A stretch of DNA of 64,000 nucleotides from Capitulum mitella (taxonomy: Eukaryota > Arthropoda > Thecostraca > Pollicipedomorpha > Pollicipedidae): contig CP099842.1 of the NCBI GenBank assembly GCA_030062745.1, positions 30,232,901 through 30,296,900 of the forward strand, given 5' to 3'. Every line of letters begins with the position of its first letter. The first letter of the stretch is position 1. Of this stretch, positions 35,130-46,270 are shown piece by piece. The position numbers and the translations under genes are program-made. The notes under the pieces are model-generated. The model searched no databases. It had not been told where the DNA came from and worked only from the letters and a program-made list of their open reading frames with translations.

Positions 35130-37860
35130 ATGGCCCTGCAGCGTTGGATGCTGCCAGCTCCAACTCGGTTGGGGGAAGCCGTCAGCGGTGCGTTTAGCTA
35201 GCGCGGGTGGCGCGGTGTGGGGCGGACGTGGTCCGTATTAACGGTCGCGTGGCTGAAACCAGGCATCATTTGCTCAGGAGCTGGCCGCGTGTAGGGAGTT
35301 GCTCCTCTGGTCGTTTTGGGCGAGACTGCCGAGAGCAGACAGCTGCCGTCACGGGACTGGCCTGTGAAATGTAGGCTCAGGTGTCGCCCTTTGCGGCCAA
35401 GCCCAGGGTGCGGGCACAGGTGAGTCAAGTAACGCGTCCGCACGCCTCTATTTGTTTAACTTACTCCAGACTCTAGTCTAGGTCAGGTCAGAGTCCCCGG
35501 TTGTAGCCCTGACCTGAGCTGACCCGACACCCCTGCAGCTGCTGGCCTCCCTGGGAGCGTCGATGGCCGTCGGCGGCTGGGCCGTCGGGATCGGCGTCGG
35601 CAGCGTCTGCGTGGACCAGCTGTCCCGCGGCGTCGGCGGTTTCGTGCTGACCGGGAGCCAGGAGCTCTGGACTGGTGGGGCCTCATCGCATCGCATCGCA
35701 ACCGAATCTCAAAGACGCTGCGTTGACGGGTGTTGGTAAAAGGTAGCCCATCGCCAACAAAGTTGGCTTGCATGTTGCCACGCGACATTGTCAGCCTTCA
35801 TGCAGCCAAGCAACGCTTTTCTTTCTTTTCTTCTTTATTTTATGGTGAACAGAATATACGGACAGGTGCACACTTTGCTGCCTTCGCCTGAAGTTGACCA
35901 TCCATCTAGCTTTGCTTGTTTATGAGTTAGGACACACAGCCTCTTGGGCTCGTATGCCCAGCGTCTTGGGTCAAGTCTTGGGTCAAGTCTTGTGTTTCGT
36001 CCGGCGTCAGTCAGTCGTCTGCCACCATCCACCGCGCTGCCCTTGCGATGAACGACCACATTTATTTCCGTTTACAGTGACCTCCAACTTTATCGGCACT
36101 GTGGCTGGCTCTGCGGTGGCCGTAGAGTTTTCCCGCCGTTTCGGTGCAAAGAACACCAGTTCGAGTTCCTCGTGCACATTGCATCGGCTTTATCATCACC
36201 TATCTGGCCAACTGCTTCGAGATTCTCGTGGCAGGTGAGCGTGCACCACTACTGAATGGTTTTTCACGACGATGATACTCGATGAGAGTTTCGTGCCGTG
36301 TGTGGTGGACTTCTTGTGCGCATATCGTTTTAATGCTTTTATATGAAAGGTTGCATAAAGACGTGTGTGACAAATGTGCCGATGTTTCATATGAATGTAT
36401 CATCATTTTATATGAGTCAGGTATAACCTCAGTCACGATGACACGTGCTGTCAGAACATGTGCAAACCATACAAACCAAACCAAGTTGTCGCTGTCTTGT
36501 TTCAAAACGTGTTTTAGCCAGCTTCTGCTCCGGTCCCGCCTTCGTGCTGCACGTTTTCTTCATCAGCGCCATCGCGTCGCCGCAATATCGAGGCTTCCTG
36601 GCCATGCTGCCCGACATCGTGTACATGCTGTACGTGATCGCCAGCCTGCTGCTCGGCGTCCAGCTGCCCTGGTGGTGGGTGTCGGCGGCTGGCTGTGCCC
36701 TGTTCTCCGTGCCCACCATGCTGGCGCTGACGTTGGTGCCGTCCGACCCCGTCTGGCTGCTCCGCTGCGGCCGGCTGGACGAGGCCAAACACGCGGCTCG
36801 CTTCTACGGTCTGGATCTGCCCACGGACTCGACGGAGGGCGGCGCCGACGACGCGTCCAAGTCGCTATGGAGCCTGCTGCGCCAGCCGAGCTACTATCGG
36901 CCGCTGCTGCTGTCGGCCGCCCTGCTGCTGGGCGTGGCCTTCTGCGGCTACATGGCCGTGCTGAGCTACTCGCTGGTGCTGCTGCGCGAGCTGGGCACAC
37001 CGGCCGACGCCACGCTGGTGAGCGTGCTGCTCTGCGTGGTGCGCATCGTGACGGTGGCGGCCGTGGCCGTGCTGATCGACCGGGCCGGCCGGCGCACGCT
37101 GCTGCTGGTCTCGGCGGCCGGCATGCTGGTCAGCTACCTGGCCGTGGCCGCCTGCTTCTACGTGCCGGCGCTGGCCGGCTGGCCGGCGCTGCCGATGGCG
37201 GCGCTGGCGCTGTCCGTGTTCTTCTTCTGCGCCGGCGTGGGCCCCGTGCCGTGGTGCCTGATCGGCGAGATTGTGCCGCCGCGCGCCGCCGACGCGGCTG
37301 GCGCCGCGCTCGTCTTCCACTACAACATGGCGTCGCTGGTGGCCGTGCAGCTGTTCCCGGCCGAGCTGGCGGCGCTGGGCGTGGGCGGCGTGTTTGCGCT
37401 GCACGCGGCCATCATGGCCGCCGTGCTGGTGCTGATCGCCGCTCTCGTGCCGGAGACGCGAGGCCTGACGCTCGAGCAGATCGGCCGCCTTTTCCAGAAC
37501 GCCGACGACCGGCCGCTGCAGGTGAAGGCGCCGCCGCCGGGCTACTGCACAGTCGCCCCCGTCGCCGGCGGCTGGACGGTATTGGCCCGGTACAGGATTT
37601 GATTGGAGTTCATCGAGCCTGTGGGACTCATCTCATGGGTATCTGGCCGTCCGAGGTCTTTGAGACAGTTTTTTTTCGCGCGGTCGCTCTATGGTCTCGC
37701 CGAACTGAAGAATCAGACAGCAATGTTACCTCGTCTTTAGGTCCTGTATTCGCCTCCTTCGAGATACGAATTATTTATACTTTCACCCCATCCTCAAGCA
37801 AAGCCATCTCACAGTTAGACGTTCAGACGTGTCATGCTTTCACAGCATCTTTATTGCCGC
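35130..37860 (+). repeat. Left arm of an inverted gene duplication
   Basis: This arm matches 41250-44045 in reverse complement. It includes the promoter, four exons, introns and start of the 3' UTR of a sugar-porter gene. Introns, exon 3 and flanks are clearly diverged (roughly 70-85% by eye). The tract 36521-37519 is nearly identical to 41439-42438. Confidence 0.85.
35351..37602 (+). pseudogene. Sugar-porter (MFS) gene copy 1, decayed 5' half, open last exon
   Basis: Exon equivalents are 35351-35419, 35539-35674, 36078-36234 and 36518-37602, matching the copy at 41.4-43.8 kb. Lesions: the start codon is ACG (35351); the seventh codon is followed by TAG; exon 3 is 2 nt shorter than its partner, shifting frame after RRFGAKNT; exon 4 lacks the first bases coding GRLLVG of the conserved AGRLLVGF; the TATA box has become gtattaac (about 35235). 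Exon 4 remains open from SFCSGPAFVLHV to the stop at 37602. It carries family motifs DRAGRR, GPVPWCLIGE and VPETRG, and ends in a different tail (about 15 residues longer than copy 2). If it were expressed, it would need another start inside exon 4. Pseudogene kept partly open by gene conversion is the likeliest reading. Confidence 0.7.
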
Positions 37861-40800
37861 ATTCGTGATTGAAGCGATGAAGCCATTCATCTCTCATGGT
37901 ATTGTTATGATGGTCTCGTGAAACCCGATCTTACTGCTATCACCATCATATTCTAGTCATTTGTATAAACCATATCATCTGGACACCCACAAAATACTGT
38001 GGGTATTTTCAGTCTCCGTGGGTGCGGCTGTGATGAAACCTCGGCTCATGGAAACGTATGTGACCTCGATGTCGAAACGCGTCCGGTTATAATGTACCTG
38101 GCCGTGAATGAGTTTGCACCGAAATGTGCACATTGCGTTCGTCGAAAATATGTTTGCAATATCAAGGATTGCTCTTGCGGAGCCCGAAGGACCAGTTTTG
38201 ATGCAGGTTCCAAAGACAACAAAATGGCCGACCTTCGTGGAGAAATCGTCTCCATGGGCAGGCTAGGTTACGCAATAGCTTACTCGCCATTTGCCTTCGC
38301 ACGTCTTCTGGATCCAACGGTGACTCTGTATCCATGATCATTTCCATCTGCGATCGCCTGCCTATGGTCCTGAAGGTTTCTTCCACTAACCTGTTTCAAA
38401 GGGCAAATCCGTACAGACTGCGGCTAATGCAGTATTCGAAGCCTCGCACCAGCAATGTGATGTTTTTTACAAAACCCATTCTTTCGTTAGATACATAGGA
38501 TTACTGCCCAATAGAATTTCAGCCCAACACAATGTAATGTTCTGTTAAATTTTTACGATACATCTATCCACGATGGGTCTGAGACATGATAACATCGCTC
38601 GTTAGCAAAATTTCCAGTATTTCTATTGCGTTTAAGCGCTGAAAGCATGTGACGAGTGAAGCCTCGAAACTCACAGGAAATGCTCCACTTAACAAACTTT
38701 TCAGAAATCATTCGTCTTCCTGTCAGTGTGCCTGTCTGCCTGTCTGTCCGTCTGCCTGTTTACCTGTCTGTCTTAACGTCTGTATGTCTGCGTGCCTGTC
38801 CTTCCGTCCATCTATCTGACTGTCTGCCTGTCCGTCTTTTTGTGTTCTTAATCCGAATGTTGCGACAAAATTCATAAACTTAATTCACGTTAAAAGAAAG
38901 TATTTCCTCGGGCATCGCATGCAACAGACTGCTTGACAGTGTTCTGCGTGTGAGCAGGATCGTTTGTTAAGTTATTCGGGCCAGCGCCATCTTCATTCCA
39001 TCTTTCCACGCCACACCACTGAGCTTGCCTTAAAATTTGCCACAGTTGGTACGGCCGCCGCCCCACCAGGCCCATGGACTCCTTCACTCATGATGCTGTG
39101 TAACGAAGGCTTCACATTCATTCATTTCTGTCAAGCCAGAACGAAGCCACGTTTAGTCATTGTTTCCTGTTTTCTTTGTCGCACCTGTAACTCCTACAAG
39201 GGTCCGGTGTCAAATGTTTCTAATACTATGCGCTGAAAACGGCTCTGAAACTGACCTTTAATACCCATAGCATAAAACCTTTGCGCTGGTTCAGCACTCG
39301 ATGGTTCTACTTATTCAATCTTTCTAAACACCATCCAGCGAGTAGACTCGGGCCAATGAAACAAATGGCCCGTTTGGCTGGTAAACTCGTATCACATGGC
39401 GAGCCTAGATGTATTTCGGGCTGCATTTGGGGTCGCTTCGCGTTGCATAGGGTCGCTGCGTGCCTGCATACCGAGAGCAAAGTGCGTTGAGCAAAATATG
39501 AAGTACGATCTACCGAAAGTGCGCACTGAGGCGGGCAGGCGGCGCTTCGGTTAGCGATCACGGGCTCTTTTAAATACGGACTGCAGGCTATAGGCATAAG
39601 TGCATGCGTGTGTGCCAATGAGCGCTTTTGTGTTGATTCACCTACCCTGCTTTACCTGTGATGGAGATTAGTTGGAAGAGTCGCAATCCATCGTGAAGCT
39701 TTGAGCCGTAGAACCACGTCCATATTATCGTTATTGCCAGGAGCAAATTTAGGTCCATTCTTCCCGAGCATTACCACAGCCGTAATGCCAAAGTTCAGGA
39801 TTACTGGTGTGGCATGGGCAACACCAAAAGTGCAGGTGATCCCACCGGTGGCAACCTTGATGTGCGTAAGAACAAATTTAAGTACAGATACAATCTCATG
39901 TTGAAAAGTACGCATGGAAATCCGGGCCTAAATGTTTGCATGAACTTGCATCCGTTGACATTTCACTGCTGCCTGCGGCTAATGCAGCACTGAAGTCTCC
40001 CGATAGCTCAGTGGTACCCAATGTACTTTATTACTTCTGATCCTCAATAATGCCCCGTGTCAAACGTAGTGTGCGTTTTCTTGGCTCGCTGTTTCTCACA
40101 CGAAATCACGTCATTCGAAATGTGTCATTAAGCCCCTTGCATAACCATATACTGCTTCCCTTGACTACTGGTTGCAATTATATCGCAATATACGTCAGCG
40201 ATCAATACGGCAAAGTTGTACAACGTTCACTTTTGTTCTCAGTATTGGCAGGTGAGGGTTTGTAGCAGTCAGTGCTGGCGTTTACACAGTCGGTGCGTAA
40301 CGTGCTATATGTGTTTCCGCTGCCATTGATATGACGACACTATAGATGATCTTTTAGATATAAGGTCAGATTGTATAGTAAACAAGCCTGGTATTAGTTT
40401 ACAGTGCAGTCAGTCTACCGTCTACACCCAGCTGGTTTTGTTCTACACCCAGAACTGTGGAAACTGAGAGACTACTTTCCATCATATTACATATTACATA
40501 TTAATCATGTTCACAACGATGAAGTTATTCTTTTGCTCTTTATGTGACCTCGAAATAACCCTTCAGTCTGAAAGATTTAAGGTTTCATGTAAAATGTTTT
40601 CACGTTTGCAATTTAAGTATTGTGGAAAAATGGCATTGGCTGAACACTATAGCGCATCGCCCCGTTTTTACTAGGTCCGTAACAAATAGTGGCGTAGAGC
40701 CTTTTTGCTTGACACGAAATATGATTCAGTCAACTGTGTGTCTAAGCATGAGTTCTTATGGCGGTTGAATAAAAGCGTGTGCTCAGCATAGGGTGTGTTC

Positions 40801-41379
40801 CGCAGGCGTTATCGCTAAATCCGCCTTTGAAATCAGCGACGAGTCTGCGTGAATCGGGGCAAGCAATGTATTTGGGCAATGATGATGTATTCTCGACAAA
40901 CACGATGTGAGCATTGCAGTGAAGATATGGTCACAACCAGGTACCTAGTAACGGTACACGATTAAACAGGGACGCGATGTTAAACCACGGAACTATCATT
41001 TACATCCTACCGATGACATATGGTATGAAGATATTGTATATGGATAACATATGACATATGCATACGAATGACTAGATGATGATGGCAACAGCGTCACGTA
41101 ACGTCATGAGATCATGACACGAATGCTGTCTTCAATGAATCACTTCGTCGTCCCAATCACAGGAACCCATAACCAGGAAGCACAACTTGGAATGCATGTG
41201 AGAAGACGCGCACCTCAACCCATGAGCACACTGACGACTGGCAAAAATTAGAGCGCACTCTTTGTGACGATGGCTATGACTGAAGATGAGTTGAACATGG
41301 GTATGATTTGCCATTGGAAAGAGGCGATTGCCGTACCAACAGACGAGGTAACATTGATGTCCGAAACATCTGCGGCCTC
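37603..41379. other. Spacer between the inverted transporter copies
   Basis: The 3' UTR-like sequence of both copies is recognisable for about 200-250 bp on each side (shared caatgttacctcgtct and gccatctcac/gccatcgtcac). The rest is AT-rich with a CTGT/CTGC simple repeat. No gene seen. Confidence 0.6.
38725..38850 (+). repeat. Degenerate (CTGT/CTGC/CCGT)n tetranucleotide tract
   Basis: About 125 bp of interrupted cctgtctg-type units. The tract is open in some frames, giving Ser/Val/Cys/Pro-rich low-complexity peptides that are not genes. Confidence 0.85.
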
Positions 41380-43821
41380 TCAGCCGCCGCCGACGGGGGC
41401 GAACGTGCTGTAACTCGGCGGCGGCAGAGCCTTCACCAGCAGCGGCCGGTCGTCGGCGTTCTGGAAAAGGCGGCCGATCTGCTCGAGCGTCAGGCCTCGC
41501 GTCTCCGGCACGAGAGCGGCGATCAGCACCAGCACGGCGGCCATGATGGCCGCGTGCAGCGCAAACACGCCGCCCACGCCCAGCGCCGCCAGCTCGGCCG
41601 GGAACAGCTGCACGGCCACCAGCGACGCCATGTTGTAGTGGAAGACGAGCGCGGCGCCAGCCGCGTCGGCGGCGCGCGGCGGCACAATCTCGCCGATCAG
41701 GCACCACGGCACGGGGCCCACGCCGGCGCAGAAGAAGAACACGGACAGCGCCAGCGCCGCCATCGGCAGCGCCGGCCAGCCGGCCAGCGCCGGCACGTAG
41801 AAGCAGGCGGCCACGGCCAGGTAGCTGACCAGCATGCCGGCCGCCGAGACCAGCAGCAGCGTGCGCCGGCCGGCCCGGTCGATCAGCACGGCCACGGCCG
41901 CCACCGTCACGATGCGCACCACGCAGAGCAGCACGCTCACCAGCGTGGCGTCGGCCGGTGTGCCCAGCTCGCGCAGCAGCACCAGCGAAGTAGCTCAGCA
42001 CGGCCATGTAGCCGCAGAAGGCCACGCCCAGCAGCAGGGCGGCCGACAGCAGCAGCGGCCGATAGTAGCTCGGCTGGCGCAGCAGGCTCCATAGCGACTT
42101 GGACGCGTCGTCGGCGCCGCCCTCCGTCGACTCCGTGGGCAGATCCAGACCGTAGAAGCGAGCCGCGTGTTTGGCCTCGTCCAGCCGGCCGCAGCGGAGC
42201 AGCCAGACGGGGTCGGACGGCACCAACGTCAGCGCCAGCATGGTGGGCACGGAGAACAGGGCACAGCCAGCCGCCGACACCCACCACCAGGGCAGCTGGA
42301 CGCCGAGCAGCAGGCTGGCGATCACGTACAGCATGTACACGATGTCGGGCAGCATGGCCAGGAAGCCTCGATATTGCGGCGACGCGATGGCGCTGATGAA
42401 GAAAACGTGCAGCACGAAGGCGGGACCGGAGCAGAAGCCGACCAGAAGCCGCCCTGAAACAAAATGGCGAAAAGTTAGGTTAGTTTTTGCAGTTTTACAG
42501 TTTTACAGTGCAGCGAAGCTCGCGTCATCGCCGTGCCCTGCGTCAAATCTGCTTGATTTTAAATTGATATTTTCGTGATTTGGAACTTGGGCGCATTTTC
42601 CGCAGACATGTATATGAAATCATTATGATGTATGAAATGCGCATATGACAAGACATTCATATATAGCCTTTTATTCAAGACGTTACAACAGTGTGCACGC
42701 GACAACATCAGAAAACCTTTATCGGACACTGTATACAAGGACTATCCTCATTTCACAATTGCCGTTCGGAAATGGTAGGCGCCTACCTGCAACCAGAGTC
42801 TCGAAGGAGTTGGCCAGAGAGGTGATGATGAAACCGATGACGGTGGGCACGCAAAATCCGAGCATGGTGTTCTTGGCTCCGAAGCGGCGAGAAAACTCTC
42901 CGGCCACCGCAGAGCCGACCACAGTGCCGATAAAGTTGGAGGTCACTGTAAGCGGAAATGGACACGAACGTCTTACTGGATGTGACTTTGCCGTCAAAGG
43001 TGGTCGGAAAATGTTCGCAGCAAGGGGAAGATTGCTGGTTGGTGTATTAAATGAAGGCGAAAGCAAAAAATATCCGTTTATGCTCTCAACCGTGGTTGGA
43101 TATTATGCGGGGCATACAGTAAAGAAGAAAACTATATAAAGCATCAGAAACTAAAAACGGTAGGATCTGATTTCCGTTGCAGCACATGGCCGAAATTTTT
43201 CGATGCAAGGTTATGAAAACTGGCGAACGCAACGCCGCTGAAAGTCGGCTACAATGCGACGCGACGAGAAGTCCTCACCAGTCCAGATCTCCTGGCTCCC
43301 GGTCAGCACGAAACCGCCGACGCCGCGGGACAGCTGGTCCACGCAGACGCTGCCGACGCCGATCCCGACGGCCCAGCCGCCGACGGCCATCGACGCTCCC
43401 AGGGAGGCCAGCAGCTGCAGGGGTGTCGGGTCAGCTCAGGTCAGGGCCACAACCGGGATCAGCAGCGTTGCCGGCATCAATGTGCCACGCTGTTGACAGG
43501 CAGTATCATACTGCAAACGGACGCCAGCGAAACACTGCACGGCATTGGTAGAACGACCACTCATTTCTAGCGCAACACACGCCGTCTTCAAGCCACAGAC
43601 TGTACTGGCAACGGTCCACGGCTGACTGCCGGCCTGCTGGCCGGCTGACCTCGCCCGGGGCAAGGTCGCTCACGTGACCTGCCACATTTGAGGATGTGGA
43701 GTCATTATAGGTATGGGGTATGGAGTATTAGGAGACGCGTTACTTGACTCACCTGTGCCCACACCCTGGGCTTGGTCACAAAGGACGACCCCTGAGCCTC
43801 CATTTCACAGGCCAGTCCCAT
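41380..43821 (-). CDS. Sugar-porter family MFS transporter (trehalose/glucose transporter-like), copy 2
   Basis: A plasma-membrane facilitative sugar transporter of the SLC2/Tret1-like type; the exact substrate cannot be read. Exons on the minus strand: 43821-43753 (MGLACEMEAQ start, 23 codons), 43414-43279, 42945-42787, 42453-41380. All junctions are GT-AG and in phase, giving about 478 residues, normal for the family. Motifs: KPRVWAQLLASLGASMAVGG (first membrane segment), EFSRRFGAKN (loop 2-3 signature), ETLVAGRLLVGF, SPQYRG, VPSDPVWLLRCGRLDEA (loop 6), DRAGRR (loop 8-9), GPVPWCLIGE (segment 10) and VPETRGLTLEQI (after segment 12). One oddity: exon 4 has an extra base near 41988 (GCTACTTCGC, against GCTACTCGC in copy 1), which breaks the frame. 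It is either a recent mutation or a sequence error. A TATA box lies upstream. Confidence 0.75.
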
Positions 43822-43932
43822 CACGGCAGCTGTCCACTCGCGGCAGTCTCGCCCCAAAGTGACCAGAAGGGCAGCTCCCTACCCCGTGGCCAGCTCGTGG
43901 GCAAATGCTGCTTGGTTTCAGCCACGCGACCG

Positions 43933-43940
43933 CTTATATG
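43933..43940 (-). promoter_or_regulatory. TATA box of transporter copy 2
   Basis: CATATAAG on the minus strand, about 115 bp upstream of the ATG at 43821, so the leader would be about 85-90 nt. The aligned site in copy 1 is changed to a non-consensus sequence. Confidence 0.55.
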
Positions 43941-44045
43941 GACCACCCCCGCCCCACCCTCGTCCAGTCCACGTAAGCCAAACGCACCGCTGACGACTTG
44001 GCGCAATCCAGTTGGAGCTGGTGACATCCAACGCTGTCGGCGCCA

Positions 44046-45377
44046 CAGGATCCCGCTGATTGGGGAAGGGGAGGGTTGTCTGGAAGGCACGTGCCATCGA
44101 TCAATCACGTCGGCAGCTTTGACGAGGAGACATGGGACGTCCATGCGGAGTGACTGGGAACTTTGTTTGGGATGGCGGTGGACGGTAGCACAGGGAGGTC
44201 GAGGAAGGACTACCGAGAAGTGAAAAGCGATGCGTCGTCGGGAATGACGGAATGTGGGGCACTGTCATCCGGCAGAGACGGCGATACTCGTAATGGCCGT
44301 GAAACGCGAGTTCGAGAGCGGCCAAGAATGAGCCACGTCCCTCTGACCATTTCATTAGTCTTGGTTTTGTCAAGGGCCTATTACTCAAGGAAGGGTTACA
44401 TTTGGAATTTGGCTAATTTCGAGTTCATTTGTAAAGGAAGTTATGTGAGACTGGTGCGTCGCTGACTCAAAAGAAAGGCATTCAGAGGAAACGGTGCGCT
44501 CGACTAGTTCTAAAGGATTATTTCGGCCATTTCACCCACTGGCGAAGGGACGGTTGAAAAAGTGGTGGGGGAGGAGGGCGTGGTCAGATTAAAACAGTCG
44601 TTCGACTCAATGTTAAGCCAAATAATTTGCTCATTCCGTATAAGAATTACGAGCTCAAAATGTTCCCGCGTTGAAGTGGTACGCTCTTCCGAAAGGGCTT
44701 CGTGTTGGATGTCTCTGGACAAGTCCCGTGCTCAGAAATTTGGTCGGAGGCGCCTGAGGAAGCTCCGGAGGCGGAAGATTACGGGGCCTTTGAGAAGGGC
44801 CCGAAGATGGTTATAACCATCTTCGGCTTAAGAGAAACTTTTTGGTTGGGTTAGAATGATGAATAAAAAGAGGCGATTCTGTCACGTCTACACAAAGGAC
44901 CGATGATAAATCAGAGTGATTTCAGGTTCTTTTGGACGAATTTAAAAAAAAAAACGAAAAATTCAAGGACGCAGCTGTTATGTGAAGCATCAAATACCCG
45001 TGCTAACTGACACATCGAAGTATAAAGTATACGGCACGGATGAGGGTGACAGGCATCATTTTTGACCAGTATTAATCGTTCAATATCATAGGCCAACTAT
45101 TATGTGCCAAGACTGAGGCGTTAACCAATATTCCTACATTTATCAGTCATGGGTGCACCATGCATACATCACGCATATCACATACTTCTCCACCATACAA
45201 AATGATACAGGTAATGCATTCCTAAAAGACTGTTGCGTGAACATTAAACTATGGATGCACTGTTGCTTTATATGAATCATGAGTTACATACAACCTGGTA
45301 ACATTTGTAACGCATGTGTACGCCGCGGTGCAGAACGCCTACTGACAAGAGATTCCAGAGAAATGGCATGTCCTTAC
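44046..45377. other. Intergenic; no gene seen
   Basis: Mixed DNA. Near 44805 there is a short inverted word (gaagatggttataaccatcttc, a perfect 11-bp hairpin without loop). No exon recognised, although the PB1-like exon's donor predicts one somewhere to the left. Confidence 0.45.
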
Positions 45378-45589
45378 TCCTTCGATATGACTCGCAGGCT
45401 GCAGCCATCCTCAATGTCATCTGAATCTTCCACCTCAACCCAAATCGGCTGTCCACTTTTATCCACGTCTCGATATTCCAAATGGAAACCAAGACTCAAG
45501 CCAAACTTTGATTGTATGACATCAATGATAGCGCTCTTTTCGGCAGACACTTTCTTCACCCGATTCCTGTATTCAACAAAAATCTTCAT
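45378..45589 (-). CDS. PB1-like domain exon (partial gene)
   Basis: The frame begins MKIFVEYRNRVKKVS and contains a basic N-terminal strand and an acidic loop, YRDVDKSGQP to VEVEDSDDIEDG. This resembles the OPCA motif of PB1 domains, which mediate protein pairing. The exon starts at 45595 after an acceptor (cctttatgatttcag), with the ATG six bases in. It ends at 45378 before a donor GTAAGG; if unspliced, it would stop four bases later, giving 71 residues. So this is either a tiny PB1-only protein or the first coding exon of a gene running left. It lies downstream of the transposase-like frame on the same strand, but phase and order do not join the two. PB1 call is by pattern only. Confidence 0.5.
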
Positions 45590-45595
45590 TCTGCT

Positions 45596-46270
45596 CTGAA
45601 ATCATAAAGGGTTTCGATTAAAATCCAAACGTATATATTTAATTTCGATTAGTTACCAGATTTGGCGTGGTGCTGTGGATCCTTTGAAATCTAAGCAAAA
45701 CTTTGTTATTTCTTCCTCCGTAAACCTATTCTGGATGTTTCAGGTGGTCAACGTATGGACAAGGGTCCGGAAATGTCAAGTTCCTTGTCCAGACCCTGAC
45801 CTAATCGCTGACGTGTTCGTAGACGCGAGATAATTTTACACAGCCAGATAACTGCAGGATACTTACGGCACCGTGACTGCCACGAGCCGGCCGCCCGTGG
45901 TAAAGACCTCGTTTCCCCTCCTCGACGCGGAAAATGTCTGTTATGCGTCGAACTCATGTGGCGATGCATATCGACCCGAATATGTGCCACTCATGTTAAA
46001 GCCAGATGAGCTTTCCATATATTCGGCCACAGATATGGAGGCATCAGGACACTGATATCATGGCACAAGCCCACAAATTAACAGATAACTTGCATACGAT
46101 TAAAGAATAATTATTTTTAGACATTTCGTGACAAAAATGCGACTAATAACGTATGGTCATACACGAATGCATGATAAGTACACTATACGAAGCACACAGA
46201 CCAGTGACACAAAGGTACTTCCATGAGCTAAAATGATATTAAGCACTACGCCCTCACTCAACCTTCACTT
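45596..46270. other. Gap between PB1-like exon and transposase-like frame
   Basis: AT-rich. No further exon or clear terminal repeat recognised. Confidence 0.4.

Larger units (their letters stand above)
41250..44045 (-). repeat. Right arm of the inverted gene duplication
   Basis: Reverse complement of 35130-37860. The homology runs from upstream of the promoter (shared agcgttggatg and gctccaact words) through the 3' UTR. The outer breakpoints are near 35.13 and 44.05 kb. Confidence 0.85.

Noticed and set aside
36282-37868. 528-codon plus-strand frame
   Set aside because: Second-frame shadow over transporter copy 1 exon 4, running through an intron and the splice acceptor.
41308-42396. 362-codon plus-strand frame
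   Set aside because: Exact antisense of transporter exon 4; Gln/His/Arg/Ala-rich shadow of a GC3-rich coding strand.
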